Source: JBBRCE01 sp038205115
Lineage (GTDB): Bacteria; Planctomycetota; Planctomycetia; Pirellulales; JBBRCE01
Direction: 5' to 3'
Assembly: GCA_038205115.1 (NCBI GenBank)
Contig: JBBRCE010000002.1
Coordinates: forward strand, 123,870 to 187,869
Length of the DNA: 64,000 nucleotides
This document shows positions 45,879 to 53,824 of this stretch, piece after piece; position 1 is the stretch's first letter; every line of letters starts with the position of its first letter. The translations under genes were made by a program, and so were the position numbers. The notes under the pieces were generated by a model. The model made no database searches and had not been told where the DNA came from. It saw only the letters and a program-made list of their open reading frames with translations.

Positions 45879-46150
45879 AGCTTGGCAAGCTCCGTGTATT
45901 CATCGACCGTGACGGTGGTCAGTTCACCGCTGGGGCGACGCAGCACGATCAGATCGCTGTAGACTTTGTCGTCCGGATTGCGGCGAAAGTGCAGGCCGTG
46001 GCGGCGGCGCTCGGTGCGGACCACTTCGCCTTCGGTCACGGCGTTCCACTGCTTGTTGCCGACGGTGATCTGGTGATTGACTTTGAGCCGATCGCCCGGC
46101 TGGAGTTCCAAAAACAGTTTGCGAGCGGCAATTTCCGTGCTGGTGGCCAT
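45875..46150 (-). CDS. Small conserved-looking protein coupled to the radical SAM gene
   Basis: A 91-residue basic protein starting MATSTEIAARKLFLEL. It reads like a small beta-rich fold: LQPGDRLKVNHQITVGNKQWNAVTEGEVVRTERRRHGLHF, then DLIVLRRPSGELTTVTVDEYTEL. I recognise no named family. An in-frame start at 46294 would add 48 unlikely residues. It overlaps the radical SAM start by four bases, so it may be its partner or substrate-like accessory, but that is inference. Confidence 0.65.
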   Translation of the reverse strand: MATSTEIAARKLFLELQPGDRLKVNHQITVGNKQWNAVTEGEVVRTERRRHGLHFRRNPDDKVYSDLIVLRRPSGELTTVTVDEYTELAKL

Positions 46151-46373
46151 CGAAGGTGCTTCCGGAATCCGTGGGTTGTGTTGAAGCTCAATTATGGTCG
46201 GCAGGGGCCAGGATTGCGAGTCCAGATTGAACGCCACCGGCACGCATTGCCTCGAAATCAAGCGCGCGGCCGAGTTGCGAAGCGCGATTGCCATGGATTA
46301 AAGTAGAGCTGAAGTTGCCAGTCCGCCTGTGATTGTCGCGGCAAGCGCGGCATTGCCTAACCAGGAGCAAATC

Positions 46374-46979
46374 ATGATGCGTGGAATCTGTGTTGGCTGC
46401 GTGCTGATGATGTTTGGCAGCGGCGGTTGCGGCTCGAAAACCGATAAGTTCATCGGCGGGCCCGTGCCGGTGTCCAAACCCGCGCCAGAACAGCGCGCGC
46501 GTGCCACACCGGAGGAAATGGAGGCAGCGGCCAAGTTTTTTCGCTTGCGGGGCGGCATTGTCAAAATCGACGAGCACCTCAGCAACCGACCGATCATCGA
46601 GATCGATTTAACCAACGCCACCGTCGGCGATCTCGACCTGGATTCGCTGGATGGCCTCATCGAGCTGACCGTGCTCAAACTGAAGCGGACCGGCATCACC
46701 AATGCCGGTCTCGACCGACTGAAGGGACTCGATGGTCTGAAAGAGCTGACGCTCAGCCAGACGAAAATCAGCGACGCGGGCTTAGTGAAACTGAAGGGCC
46801 TGCCGCATCTGGAAAAACTCATTCTCGACAACCTCGCCATTACGGATGCCGGTTTGAATTTGTTAGCGGAACTGCCGGCGCTGCGGACGCTGTCGCTGTT
46901 TGGCACGCAAGTCACAGCAACGGGAGTCGAGGGGTTGAAAAAATCGAATCCGAAGCTGGACGTGGCGATGGACGAGTAG
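46374..46979 (+). CDS. Leucine-rich-repeat lipoprotein
   Basis: The 201-residue product starts at ATG 46374 with AGGAG eight bases upstream. It has a lipoprotein signal peptide (MMRGICVGCVLMMFGSGGC) and then about five leucine-rich repeats of the 24-residue cysteine-free type (LTVLKLKRTGITNAGLDRLKG, LKELTLSQTKISDAGLVKLKG, LEKLILDNLAITDAGLNLLAE). Such secreted LRR proteins are numerous in planctomycetes; the ligand is unknown. It stands alone on the plus strand between two minus-strand genes. Confidence 0.8.
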   Translation: MMRGICVGCVLMMFGSGGCGSKTDKFIGGPVPVSKPAPEQRARATPEEMEAAAKFFRLRGGIVKIDEHLSNRPIIEIDLTNATVGDLDLDSLDGLIELTVLKLKRTGITNAGLDRLKGLDGLKELTLSQTKISDAGLVKLKGLPHLEKLILDNLAITDAGLNLLAELPALRTLSLFGTQVTATGVEGLKKSNPKLDVAMDE

Positions 46980-47056
46980 CCGCAGCTTTTTTTGGCAGGT
47001 CTGGCTGTGAGTCGGTTCAAGGCGTTCGACACGGTGGACGTCTGAGCCACCGCGCG

Positions 47057-47353
47057 TTACTCCGCGCGGAACGTTTGGATGAACGTCTCGGCGTCCCTAT
47101 AGGATTGTCTGGAATCGCGATCTCCGATTCGAGCCGCCTCGAGCTTGGCTGCTGCCGGTTGCTCACGCGCGAACTGACGTACGCGGCGACTGATTTGGTC
47201 CGTGTAGGGGCTCTCGCTGAGACAGCATGTGCCACCGCTTTTGGGTCGGGCGGCAATCATGAGTCCCCAAAAACGCACCAAGTAAAGTTGTGTGGTACGC
47301 GGGTGGTCGCACAACTCGCCTAGATCGCGCAGTAGTCGATCGCGATTATGCAA
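47057..47353 (-). CDS. Possible small gene of unknown function
   Basis: A TTG-started frame of 98 codons in an otherwise empty 560-base gap. The product (LLRDLGELCDHPRTTQLYLV, then FWGLMIAARPKSGGTCC) has plausible composition but no recognisable motif, and no clear ribosome site precedes it. The remaining bases of the 46980-47543 gap hold nothing recognisable. Confidence 0.22.
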   Translation of the reverse strand: MHNRDRLLRDLGELCDHPRTTQLYLVRFWGLMIAARPKSGGTCCLSESPYTDQISRRVRQFAREQPAAAKLEAARIGDRDSRQSYRDAETFIQTFRAE

Positions 47354-47505
47354 ATGCTCGGTGTTGATACGCCGTCAAATCGGGATGCCGGCAATTCGGT
47401 ATTCTAAAAAAACAATATGATGCGAACAGTCGCGGCAAGATTGCTGCCACCGCGAGCAATCGATGACGGAAAACCAAGCCAGCGTTGCCGCAGCCAGCAG
47501 CACGA

Positions 47506-47578
47506 GCTTGCTAACTGCTTGCTAACTGCTTGCTAACTGCTTGCTAACTGCTTGCTAACTGCTTGCTAACTGCTTGCT
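47506..47578. repeat. 11-bp tandem repeat (minisatellite), about 6.6 copies
   Basis: Six perfect copies of GCTTGCTAACT lie head to tail from 47506 to 47571, followed by a partial copy GCTTGCT to 47578. Because 11 is not a multiple of three, each copy shifts reading frame, and the repeat supplies the last codons and stop of the minus-strand gene at 47544-47759. Perfect identity implies recent expansion or active slippage. Confidence 0.95.
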
Positions 47579-47759
47579 GCGCGAGCGACCGCCCCAACAC
47601 GCGGCTGCCATACCCCAAGAGCAACGCCAAAAACAATCCTGCGCCGGCCAACCAATCGCTGGTGACGGCAACCTGCACGCAAACTGCAACGCAGGCCACG
47701 GCGATGAGCAGCGTAACTAAGCTGAACTGAAAGCGGCGCGCGACAATGTGAGTATTCAT
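47544..47759 (-). CDS. Small membrane protein with planctomycete-type N-terminus
   Basis: A 71-residue product, MNTHIVARRFQFSLVTLLIAV..., with two closely spaced hydrophobic segments (about 13-32 and 37-54). The RRFQFSLxTLL start is a pattern I associate with many short planctomycete membrane proteins of unknown role. The last residues, AVSKQLASS, are encoded by the 11-bp minisatellite, so the native C-terminus has probably been replaced or extended by repeat expansion. It is divergent from nothing and lies upstream of no operon partner. Confidence 0.55.
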   Translation of the reverse strand: MNTHIVARRFQFSLVTLLIAVACVAVCVQVAVTSDWLAGAGLFLALLLGYGSRVLGRSLAQQAVSKQLASS

Positions 47760-47845
47760 GTACGTTTAAACATACGCGCCAACCGTTCGGAGACGCCAGC
47801 GATTCGCTAAACAGGAAAAGCCCGCATACTTGTACAGACGATTTT

Positions 47846-49159
47846 CTACAAATCGCCTTCGAAACCGCTGGCGCGCTCGAACAGTTTTTTGCGCGTCGCC
47901 CACAGGCCGGCCGAAGGCGTGGGGATGAAGAAAAAGCGTTCGCCGGATGCGGTGGTGTTCCAGCCCTCGCTGCGGCCCTCTGGCGCAAAACGCTTGATCG
48001 TTTCGCCGATGTCGGCATATTGGAATTTGACTTGGGCCAAGTCTTCCGGACCGAGATGTCCCGGCGCGTAAGTGATGGTGAAGCGGCCTTCGGACGAGCC
48101 GTGAATTAGATGCGCCGTAGCGTGAGCCAAATCTTGCATGTCGGCATTGGCACGGTAGTCGCGCATCACCGCAGGCGTGCCGCAGTAGCCATATTTGCGA
48201 ATCAATGCGTCGACATCGTTCTGTTCGCCAAAGCGTTTTAAGCCAGGCGCAATAATGATCAGTTCGCCGCCGTCGGCCAGCGCCATCCGCGTACGATAGA
48301 CGGCCTTGTTGGCCACCCAGGTGCTGAAAAACTCATCGCCCTGCATCACGCAGACGATCTTGTCAACCGGCTCGTCGAACACGGTGATGTTTTCTTCTCG
48401 CGATTGGCGGGCCGCGGCCAGGTAGGTTTCCAGATCGTCGCCCACATACACGCCGGTGTGTACGAGTTGGTCGTGCTCGTCGCGCGCGAGCACGACTTGC
48501 ACGTAAACATCTGGCAAGTGACCGAGGTATTTGTCTTCGGCCCAGTTGAAGCAGGCGCGGACCGGCGTGATCAGATTGCCAAGGTTGTTTTCGATGCCGC
48601 AACTGGCGGCCATCATGTGCGAAGTGCAGATCAAATCTTTGCCGGCCAGACCGATGAAGTAATTCTTGTTATGATTGGCAAAGCCCAGCACTTCGTGCGG
48701 AACCACATGCCCAATGTTGATGATCCAATCCCACGGTTCGGTCATCAGGCTGCGATTGAGCCAGATGGGCAGCGCCCAATCGGCCACGCCGCCGCACGAC
48801 TCTCTGACCACGTCGGCGGGCACTTCGCCCACCTGCACGCAGCCATCTCGCCAATCGTGACCGTGAATGCGCTCGTTGGGAATCTTGCCGAACATCTGGG
48901 CGTTTTGCTCAGGCGTGTGCGGAATGTGCTGGCCGAGCGTCGGAATCAAATGCACGTCGGCTTCGCCAGAGAGACGGTCGTAGAGCATCTCAGTCATGCG
49001 GCCCACGCCGGAGTGCGCGCGAGTGATGTCCGGCGGCAGGAGCAGCACGCGCTTGGGATTTGCGCCCAATCGCCGGCGGCACTCGGCCACGGTTTGCTCC
49101 ATCAATTCTTCCAGGCGATTCCAATCGATGTTCTTCGCGCGTTCGGCAATCCAAGGCAT
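47846..49159 (-). CDS. LarA-like (lactate racemase family) protein
   Basis: A 437-residue protein of the LarA/DUF2088 family, nickel-pincer-dependent racemases and epimerases. Visible family features are VLLLPPDITRAHSGVGRMTEML, HLIPTLGQHIPHTPEQ (LarA GTHxPxT-like region), INIGHVVPHEVLGFANHNKNYFIGLAGKDLI and the C-terminal HATAHLIHGSSEGRFTITYAPGHLG. Pincer-cofactor genes larB, larC and larE are not nearby. The substrate is unknown; many homologues act on 2-hydroxyacids other than lactate. Start is the ATG at 49159. Confidence 0.8.
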   Translation of the reverse strand: MPWIAERAKNIDWNRLEELMEQTVAECRRRLGANPKRVLLLPPDITRAHSGVGRMTEMLYDRLSGEADVHLIPTLGQHIPHTPEQNAQMFGKIPNERIHGHDWRDGCVQVGEVPADVVRESCGGVADWALPIWLNRSLMTEPWDWIINIGHVVPHEVLGFANHNKNYFIGLAGKDLICTSHMMAASCGIENNLGNLITPVRACFNWAEDKYLGHLPDVYVQVVLARDEHDQLVHTGVYVGDDLETYLAAARQSREENITVFDEPVDKIVCVMQGDEFFSTWVANKAVYRTRMALADGGELIIIAPGLKRFGEQNDVDALIRKYGYCGTPAVMRDYRANADMQDLAHATAHLIHGSSEGRFTITYAPGHLGPEDLAQVKFQYADIGETIKRFAPEGRSEGWNTTASGERFFFIPTPSAGLWATRKKLFERASGFEGDL

Positions 49160-49379
49160 GTTGGCAGTGGGGCTAAAAGGTGCGGGCGAAAGTGTGTATG
49201 GCGGCTTCGCCGATTTTAACCCAGTTTGCTCGCCGCTAGAAGGTCGGGAGCACGCATGACCGCGCCGATTCGCCAGTTTTCAAAGGCTTTTTTCAACGAA
49301 AAACCGCGGTCGTGAAGAGCTTTTTTGCGGTAAGCCGATCACGCCGCGGAGGTTTGGATTTGGATAAAAACGTGCCTTT

Positions 49380-49769
49380 TTAGCCGACCTGCACTGCGAT
49401 TTTGCGCGGTTTGAGCGTCTCGACTTTGGGCAGGTGCAGCATCAGCACGCCATTGTGGAATTCGGCCGTGATCCGCCCCGTATCGATGTGCTCGCTGATT
49501 TGAAACGTGCGGTAATAGTCGCCCACGCCAAACTCTTGCAACAGGTAATGCGTATCCTCGCCCTGCCGCTGTTCGACGCGACCGGTGATGCTCAGCAGAC
49601 CGTCTTTGAAATCGATGTCGATCTCGCCCGGCTTAACGCCTGGCATCTCGGCAAGCAGCGTGAGTTCGTCGGTTCGCTCGACAATATCGACACTGGGCCG
49701 GTAATATTGGCCGCCCGATCGCTTGGTGGCATCTGGAGCGGCTTCTGGTGTTGAACGACACGGACGCAT
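49380..49769 (-). CDS. Hsp20/alpha-crystallin small heat-shock protein (second copy)
   Basis: A 129-residue ATP-independent holdase. The ATG at 49769 is preceded by AGAGAGG seven bases away, better than the upstream in-frame ATG at 49790. The alpha-crystallin domain covers about 30-122: TDELTLLAEMPGVKPGEIDIDFKDGLLSITG, then GDYYRTFQISEHIDTGRITAEFHNGVLMLHLPK with the GVLxLxLPK signature. A short disordered N-terminus precedes it. It lies 57 bases downstream of a second Hsp20 gene and is probably cotranscribed. Confidence 0.93.
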   Translation of the reverse strand: MRPCRSTPEAAPDATKRSGGQYYRPSVDIVERTDELTLLAEMPGVKPGEIDIDFKDGLLSITGRVEQRQGEDTHYLLQEFGVGDYYRTFQISEHIDTGRITAEFHNGVLMLHLPKVETLKPRKIAVQVG

Positions 49770-49826
49770 GGCAGCACCTCTCTCTATCATAAAATGAAAA
49801 ACTATTGAAATAATTGTCGGCCGCCT

Positions 49827-50282
49827 TTAGGTGACGTTGACTTGCACCTTGCGGGGCTTGGCTTTCTCCGCCTTGGGCAAGGTGATCAGGAGCACGCCGT
49901 TTTCGAGCTTGGCAGAAACCTGTTCGGCATCGATTTCAACCGGCAAAGCAATGCTGCGAGTAAAACCGCCGACCGCGCGCTCGCGACGATGAAACGTTTC
50001 GACCGCCGCGCCCGCCGCCGATGCTGCTTCGACCGCAGGCGGATTGCCTTGAATGGTCAACGAATTGCCGACAACCGAGATTTCAATCTGTTGGCCGGTC
50101 AAACCAGGCACTTCTGCTTCGACGAATAATTGATCGCCATGTTCCCAAACATTCATGGCCGGAAACGAGCGACCGCTGACCGCATTTGCCGCCCGCGCCG
50201 CGCTCGGAAAAAATCCGTTGAACAAGCGATCCATCTCATCGCGCAACTGATAGACCGGGTGGTTGGCTCCTCGACGCATCAT
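49827..50282 (-). CDS. Hsp20/alpha-crystallin small heat-shock protein (first copy)
   Basis: A 151-residue small heat-shock protein. It starts MMRRGANHPVYQLRDEMDRLFNGFF, a typical Hsp20 amphipathic N-terminus. The alpha-crystallin domain runs from FPAMNVWEHGDQLFVEAEVPGL to NGVLLITLPKAEKAKPRKV (about 47-148). It differs clearly from the second copy in its N-terminus, so the two probably form different oligomers or heterocomplexes, as in other tandem hsp20 pairs. Start ambiguity of one residue (ATG at 50282 or 50279). Confidence 0.94.
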   Translation of the reverse strand: MMRRGANHPVYQLRDEMDRLFNGFFPSAARAANAVSGRSFPAMNVWEHGDQLFVEAEVPGLTGQQIEISVVGNSLTIQGNPPAVEAASAAGAAVETFHRRERAVGGFTRSIALPVEIDAEQVSAKLENGVLLITLPKAEKAKPRKVQVNVT

Positions 50283-50352
50283 GGCAATTTCTCCCTTTGA
50301 TAAAGTACTACGAATCGACTCGCATCAGAATTAGCACGCTGGCAACTCCTGA

Positions 50353-50365
50353 GTGACGAAGTCAC
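50353..50365. promoter_or_regulatory. Small palindrome upstream of the hsp20 pair
   Basis: GTGAC-GAA-GTCAC lies about 70 bases upstream of the first hsp20 start. It might be an operator for heat-shock control, but it does not match the CIRCE element and no -35/-10 can be firmly placed. Confidence 0.2.
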
Positions 50366-50531
50366 GGGGGCTGCCGGTGATGCAAGACAATGAAGCAAGC
50401 GCCATGCCGAACGAAATGTTGCGTCGTTAGAGAAACCGCGACAACAAGTTACGAGAATTCGCCGCCCAACGGGCGATTCGGCCGACTGTCAGAATGGCAG
50501 ATAGCGGGCGGTGCCGTTCGGTCGCAGCGCG

Positions 50532-51218
50532 TCAATTGGCGCTGAATTCCGGCGGAAAGGGCCGCTCGTCCGCGCTGGTTGTCGCCGCCAGATGTTTTAT
50601 CAGAAGTTCAGCTCGGGCGTCGACGTTGGCCTCGCCCAGCAACTGCTGTTTGATTTCCAGCGTCAAATCCAAGGTGTAGGCGACGATGTCCGTCAGCACT
50701 CCCAGCGGGATCTCGCTGCCGAGGAGTTCGTCGAGTTGTTCTTGCGCGTCCGGAATGTTCGGCAAGATTGTCTTGAACTTGGCGAGCAGTTGCGATTGCA
50801 TCACGGCTCGCTGGCCTTCAGCGCCAGGCGTGTAGAAATCTGGCAGCAGTTCGACGTAGGCTTCGCGATACGATTTATCCGGCGCCAGTTCGCGGACAAT
50901 GCGCGCGCGACTGACGCCAATCAGCAAGATGTTCGATTCGCCGCTTTCCAGTTCGCGGTGCGTGGCAATCCGGCAGACGCAGACCACGCGGTGCAGCGCT
51001 GGCCGGCCTTCGTAGTCGGATTGCCAGCCCGTCTCCAGCAGGCCCATGGAAATCAGGCTGTCGCTGACCAAAGCATCCGCCAGCAAATCGCGGTAGCGCG
51101 GTTCGAATACCCGCAGCGGTTGCATCACGTGCGGAAACACCACCAAGTTTGGCAGCGGGAAGATCCGCACGTGGCCATCGAAATTCTCAAGCGAAAACGA
51201 GAAGTCCTTGCCGCTCAT
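50532..51218 (-). CDS. LON substrate-binding-domain protein
   Basis: A 228-residue stand-alone Lon N-terminal (PUA-like) domain protein without ATPase or protease parts. Signatures are VRIFPLPNLVVFPHVMQPLRVFEPRYRDLLADAL at the start, GRPALHRVVCVCRIATHRELESGESNILLIGVSRARIV in the middle, and a helical C-terminal bundle ending in EIPLGVLTDIVAYTLDL. Such proteins may bind unfolded peptides; biochemical role is unproven. Start at ATG 51218 with AGG eight bases upstream; a longer frame to 51272 lacks support. It lies downstream of the DUF309 gene. Confidence 0.85.
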   Translation of the reverse strand: MSGKDFSFSLENFDGHVRIFPLPNLVVFPHVMQPLRVFEPRYRDLLADALVSDSLISMGLLETGWQSDYEGRPALHRVVCVCRIATHRELESGESNILLIGVSRARIVRELAPDKSYREAYVELLPDFYTPGAEGQRAVMQSQLLAKFKTILPNIPDAQEQLDELLGSEIPLGVLTDIVAYTLDLTLEIKQQLLGEANVDARAELLIKHLAATTSADERPFPPEFSAN

Positions 51219-51320
51219 GCCAACACCTGTCGAGAAAAATTTCGGTCCTGCCACGCTGGGCAAAGCCGCCAAAAAAACCAGTCTTCGGCTGATTGGGCCG
51301 TTGCTCCGAGCGGCCCATGC

Positions 51321-51716
51321 TCAGGGGACAGATTCCGCAGGAGGCGGGTCGAGATGGATCTCGGGAATCAACTCGGGATCGATTTCTAAATTTGGAAATT
51401 CGTCGGTTGCCTCGACAACCGGCACAAAACAACGTTCGTACTCGGTGAAGAACTTGTCGAGATTTAAACCGAGGTGGACCGGCCGGAACGGCTGCAGATA
51501 GGCGCGACTACTGACATACAGTTTTTTGGCCCCGCGAATGTTACCGTTGCCAAAATGGTAGAGACCCACCGCGGCCTGAATCAGCCCCTGGTAGAATTTC
51601 CGCGACGGACCGCGATATTCGGTCCACAGTTCTTCCCATACTTCGTGGCTCTCGAAAAAGTCGCAAGCATTGAAGTGCTCGATGCCTTTCAGGTACAGCG
51701 GATCGTAATCGTCCAT
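51321..51716 (-). CDS. DUF309 family protein
   Basis: A 131-residue helical protein with the DUF309 signature: GIEHFNACDFFESHEVWEELW, then RGPSRKFYQGLIQAAVGLYHFGNGNIRGAKKLYVSSRAYLQPF. The conserved His/Glu residues of the first motif could bind metal. The family's function is unknown. The ATG at 51716 was chosen; a TTG four codons upstream is possible. It lies 102 bases before the LON-domain gene on the same strand. Confidence 0.82.
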   Translation of the reverse strand: MDDYDPLYLKGIEHFNACDFFESHEVWEELWTEYRGPSRKFYQGLIQAAVGLYHFGNGNIRGAKKLYVSSRAYLQPFRPVHLGLNLDKFFTEYERCFVPVVEATDEFPNLEIDPELIPEIHLDPPPAESVP

Positions 51717-52344
51717 AGCAGGGGCCAATGGTTGCAGAAGGTTTGCGACGTCTGGCTGGTTGCCGGCTGGATTATAGCAGGCAGTTGGCGATCAACTAGG
51801 AGTTTGGCGACGCGACTGCGTCCTGTTGCTTTCCGCCGACTACGCGCCCTTCGATGGCGACGCTGCCAGCCGGGGCGGTTTGATGCCGATTCCCGTTTGT
51901 GCCGGAAGTCGATTGAGAGTTTGAAAATGCAGAATGAAAACTGAAAAATTCAGGATACGAACACTGCCTTCAATTTGCAATTTTCAATTCTCGTCGACGA
52001 ATTCTCAATCTCCGCCTGGACGAAGTTCGCGCTTGCTAGCAGAAAAATGTCGCCGAAAATCGACCAATTTGACCCGTATGCGGTAAACCGCAATCCCAAT
52101 CCCGCCAACGTCTTACGGCGCGACTTTGAAAACCGCGCATGGAAAACGTCGGGAAACTGCTAAAATGGCAGCTACGCCTTGGGACGCGGCGTCTGAACAG
52201 CTTCCCCCACCTTGCGATTTTGCATTCGCCCTCCTGCAGTTAAACGCCGACCATCACCGCTGGGCATCGCCTGCGGATATCGATCATTCGGCCGATTTTG
52301 AGATTCCGACTTGCAGGATGATCTCCCATTAAGCGACCGCGATT
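51717..52344. other. Long divergent intergenic region
   Basis: About 630 bases between the DUF309 gene (minus) and rpe (plus). It contains an AT-richer stretch around 51910-52000 and scattered short frames without motifs or ribosome sites. I see no RNA gene or strong hairpin. It should hold promoters for both neighbours. Confidence 0.4.
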
Positions 52345-53082
52345 GTGGTTGACCAGCTTGGTGACTGTTGTGCGTCCGCACTGCGCGTAACCTCGCTGCG
52401 CGGTTCCGCGCCGGTAATTTTGCCATCGATGTTGATGTGCGATTTTGGCCGATTGGCGGATGAGGTTGCCAAATTGGAGGCGGCGGGGGCTCAGGCTTTG
52501 CATCTGGATGTGATGGACGGACAATTTGTTCAAAACATCACATATGGCATGCCGATCATTGCTGCCGTTCGCAAGGCAACGCGTTTGCCGGTGGACGTGC
52601 ATTTGATGATCAGCAATCCGCAGAATTATTTGAGGCAATTTCGCGACGCCGGTGCTGACGGCTGCACGATTCACATTGAGGCGGTGCCGGATGCTTTGCC
52701 CGTGTTGGATGAAATTCGCTCGCTGGGGATGTCGGCCGGGCTAGCACTCAACCCGCCGACGCCGCTGAGCGCGATTCAGCCGCACCTTTCGCATTGCGAT
52801 TTGGTATTGGTGATGAGTGTAAATCCGGGCTTTGGCTCGCAGGTTTTTGATGTGCGAGCGCTCGATAAGCTCCGGCAGTTGCGGCAGCTTACTGCACCGG
52901 AGACGCTGCTTGAGGTAGATGGGGGAGTGAACCCAAAAACGATTGCCGCGTGCGCCCAAGCGGGCGCGCAGCTCTTTGTGGTCGGTTCGGCCATATTCAA
53001 CCAGAGCGATTATTCGCGACAATTACAAGGTCTGACGGCGCTGGCCCACGCTGGCGCGACGTCGACCGGCCCTATGGAGTAG
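52345..53082 (+). CDS. rpe: Ribulose-phosphate 3-epimerase
   Basis: Interconverts ribulose-5-phosphate and xylulose-5-phosphate in the pentose phosphate pathway. The 245-residue TIM-barrel product has the usual signatures: ILPSMLMCDFGRLADEV, ALHLDVMDGQFVQNITYG (catalytic Asp), VDVHLMISNP, LVMSVNPGFGSQVF, LLEVDGGVNPKT (second catalytic Asp) and the phosphate site FVVGSAIF. The start is GTG at 52345, since no ATG precedes the first beta-strand in frame. The next gene, a phosphatase-fold protein, begins 12 bases downstream, so the two are cotranscribed. Confidence 0.93.
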   Translation: MVDQLGDCCASALRVTSLRGSAPVILPSMLMCDFGRLADEVAKLEAAGAQALHLDVMDGQFVQNITYGMPIIAAVRKATRLPVDVHLMISNPQNYLRQFRDAGADGCTIHIEAVPDALPVLDEIRSLGMSAGLALNPPTPLSAIQPHLSHCDLVLVMSVNPGFGSQVFDVRALDKLRQLRQLTAPETLLEVDGGVNPKTIAACAQAGAQLFVVGSAIFNQSDYSRQLQGLTALAHAGATSTGPME

Positions 53083-53094
53083 CCACACCCTTTT

Positions 53095-53688
53095 ATGGTC
53101 CAAGTCGTATTAATACGTCCTGGTTCAACCGATTTCGACTTACAAGGCCGCATTCAAGGCACGCTTGATATTCCGCTTTCGCCCCAGGGACGGCAGGAAG
53201 CGCTGGCCGCGTTGGAGGCTTTACGAGGTAAACCTATTCAGGCCGTTTACGCCGCGCCTTGCCAGGCGGCCATGGAAACGGGCGAACTGCTGGCCCACGC
53301 CATACGACTGCGCGTCAAGCGGATCGATCGGCTACGCAATCTGGATCACGGATTGTGGCAAGGAATGTGCGTTCGCGAAATTCAGTTGCGGCAGCCTAAG
53401 GTGTTTCGCCAATGGCAGGAGCATCCCGAAACAGTTTGCCCTCCGGAAGGCGAAATGGTGGCCGAGGCGACGTTGCGCGTGGACGCGGCGCTGAGTCGTT
53501 TTGTCAGTCGGCATCGGTTTGGTGCGTTTGCCGTGGTGGTGCCGGAGCCGCTAGCAAGTTTGCTGAAAAGCCGCATTACGCACGAAAATCTGGCCGATGT
53601 ATGGCAAACTGGTAGTGAAAGCGGCAAGTGGGAAGTGTTACAATTCGGTCCGGAAGCTCCGTACCCGGGGCGCAGACCGGCGGCCTAG
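53095..53688 (+). CDS. Histidine-phosphatase-superfamily pseudoenzyme
   Basis: A 197-residue protein with the phosphoglycerate-mutase-like fold but an altered active site. The N-terminal RHG motif reads LIRPGSTDF (Pro9 instead of the phospho-accepting His). The expected Arg of the SPLxRAxET motif is Ala58 (AAPCQAAMET), and the second catalytic His region, usually VSHGG, reads VVPEP (Pro150). The scaffold is otherwise well kept: GRIQGTLDIPLSPQGRQEALAAL and LDHGLWQGM. It is therefore probably not a phosphatase, and may act in ligand or protein binding. Cotranscribed with rpe; followed after 136 bases by accD. Confidence 0.82.
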   Translation: MVQVVLIRPGSTDFDLQGRIQGTLDIPLSPQGRQEALAALEALRGKPIQAVYAAPCQAAMETGELLAHAIRLRVKRIDRLRNLDHGLWQGMCVREIQLRQPKVFRQWQEHPETVCPPEGEMVAEATLRVDAALSRFVSRHRFGAFAVVVPEPLASLLKSRITHENLADVWQTGSESGKWEVLQFGPEAPYPGRRPAA

Positions 53689-53734
53689 CGGGCAACCCGG
53701 ACGATTGGCCTAGATCCGCTGGACGAACGACGGA

Positions 53735-53759
53735 AATTGATACTGACGAATTGATACTG
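53735..53759. repeat. Two 11-bp direct repeats upstream of accD
   Basis: AATTGATACTG occurs at 53735-53745 and again at 53749-53759, a 14-base period, about 65-90 bases upstream of the accD start. It could be a binding site or simple slippage. Confidence 0.5.
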
Positions 53760-53824
53760 GCTATTCGCCTGTCCGCCTCGCGCGCGACGGGATTTTCGTA
53801 CACGTGATTTGATATATCTGACTG

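Noticed and set aside
47506..47578. Tandem repeat considered as a CRISPR array
   Set aside because: Units are 11 bases, contiguous and without spacers, so it is a minisatellite.
49260..49379. Possible terminator hairpin downstream of the second hsp20 gene
   Set aside because: The region has T-runs, but I could not find a matching stem next to them.
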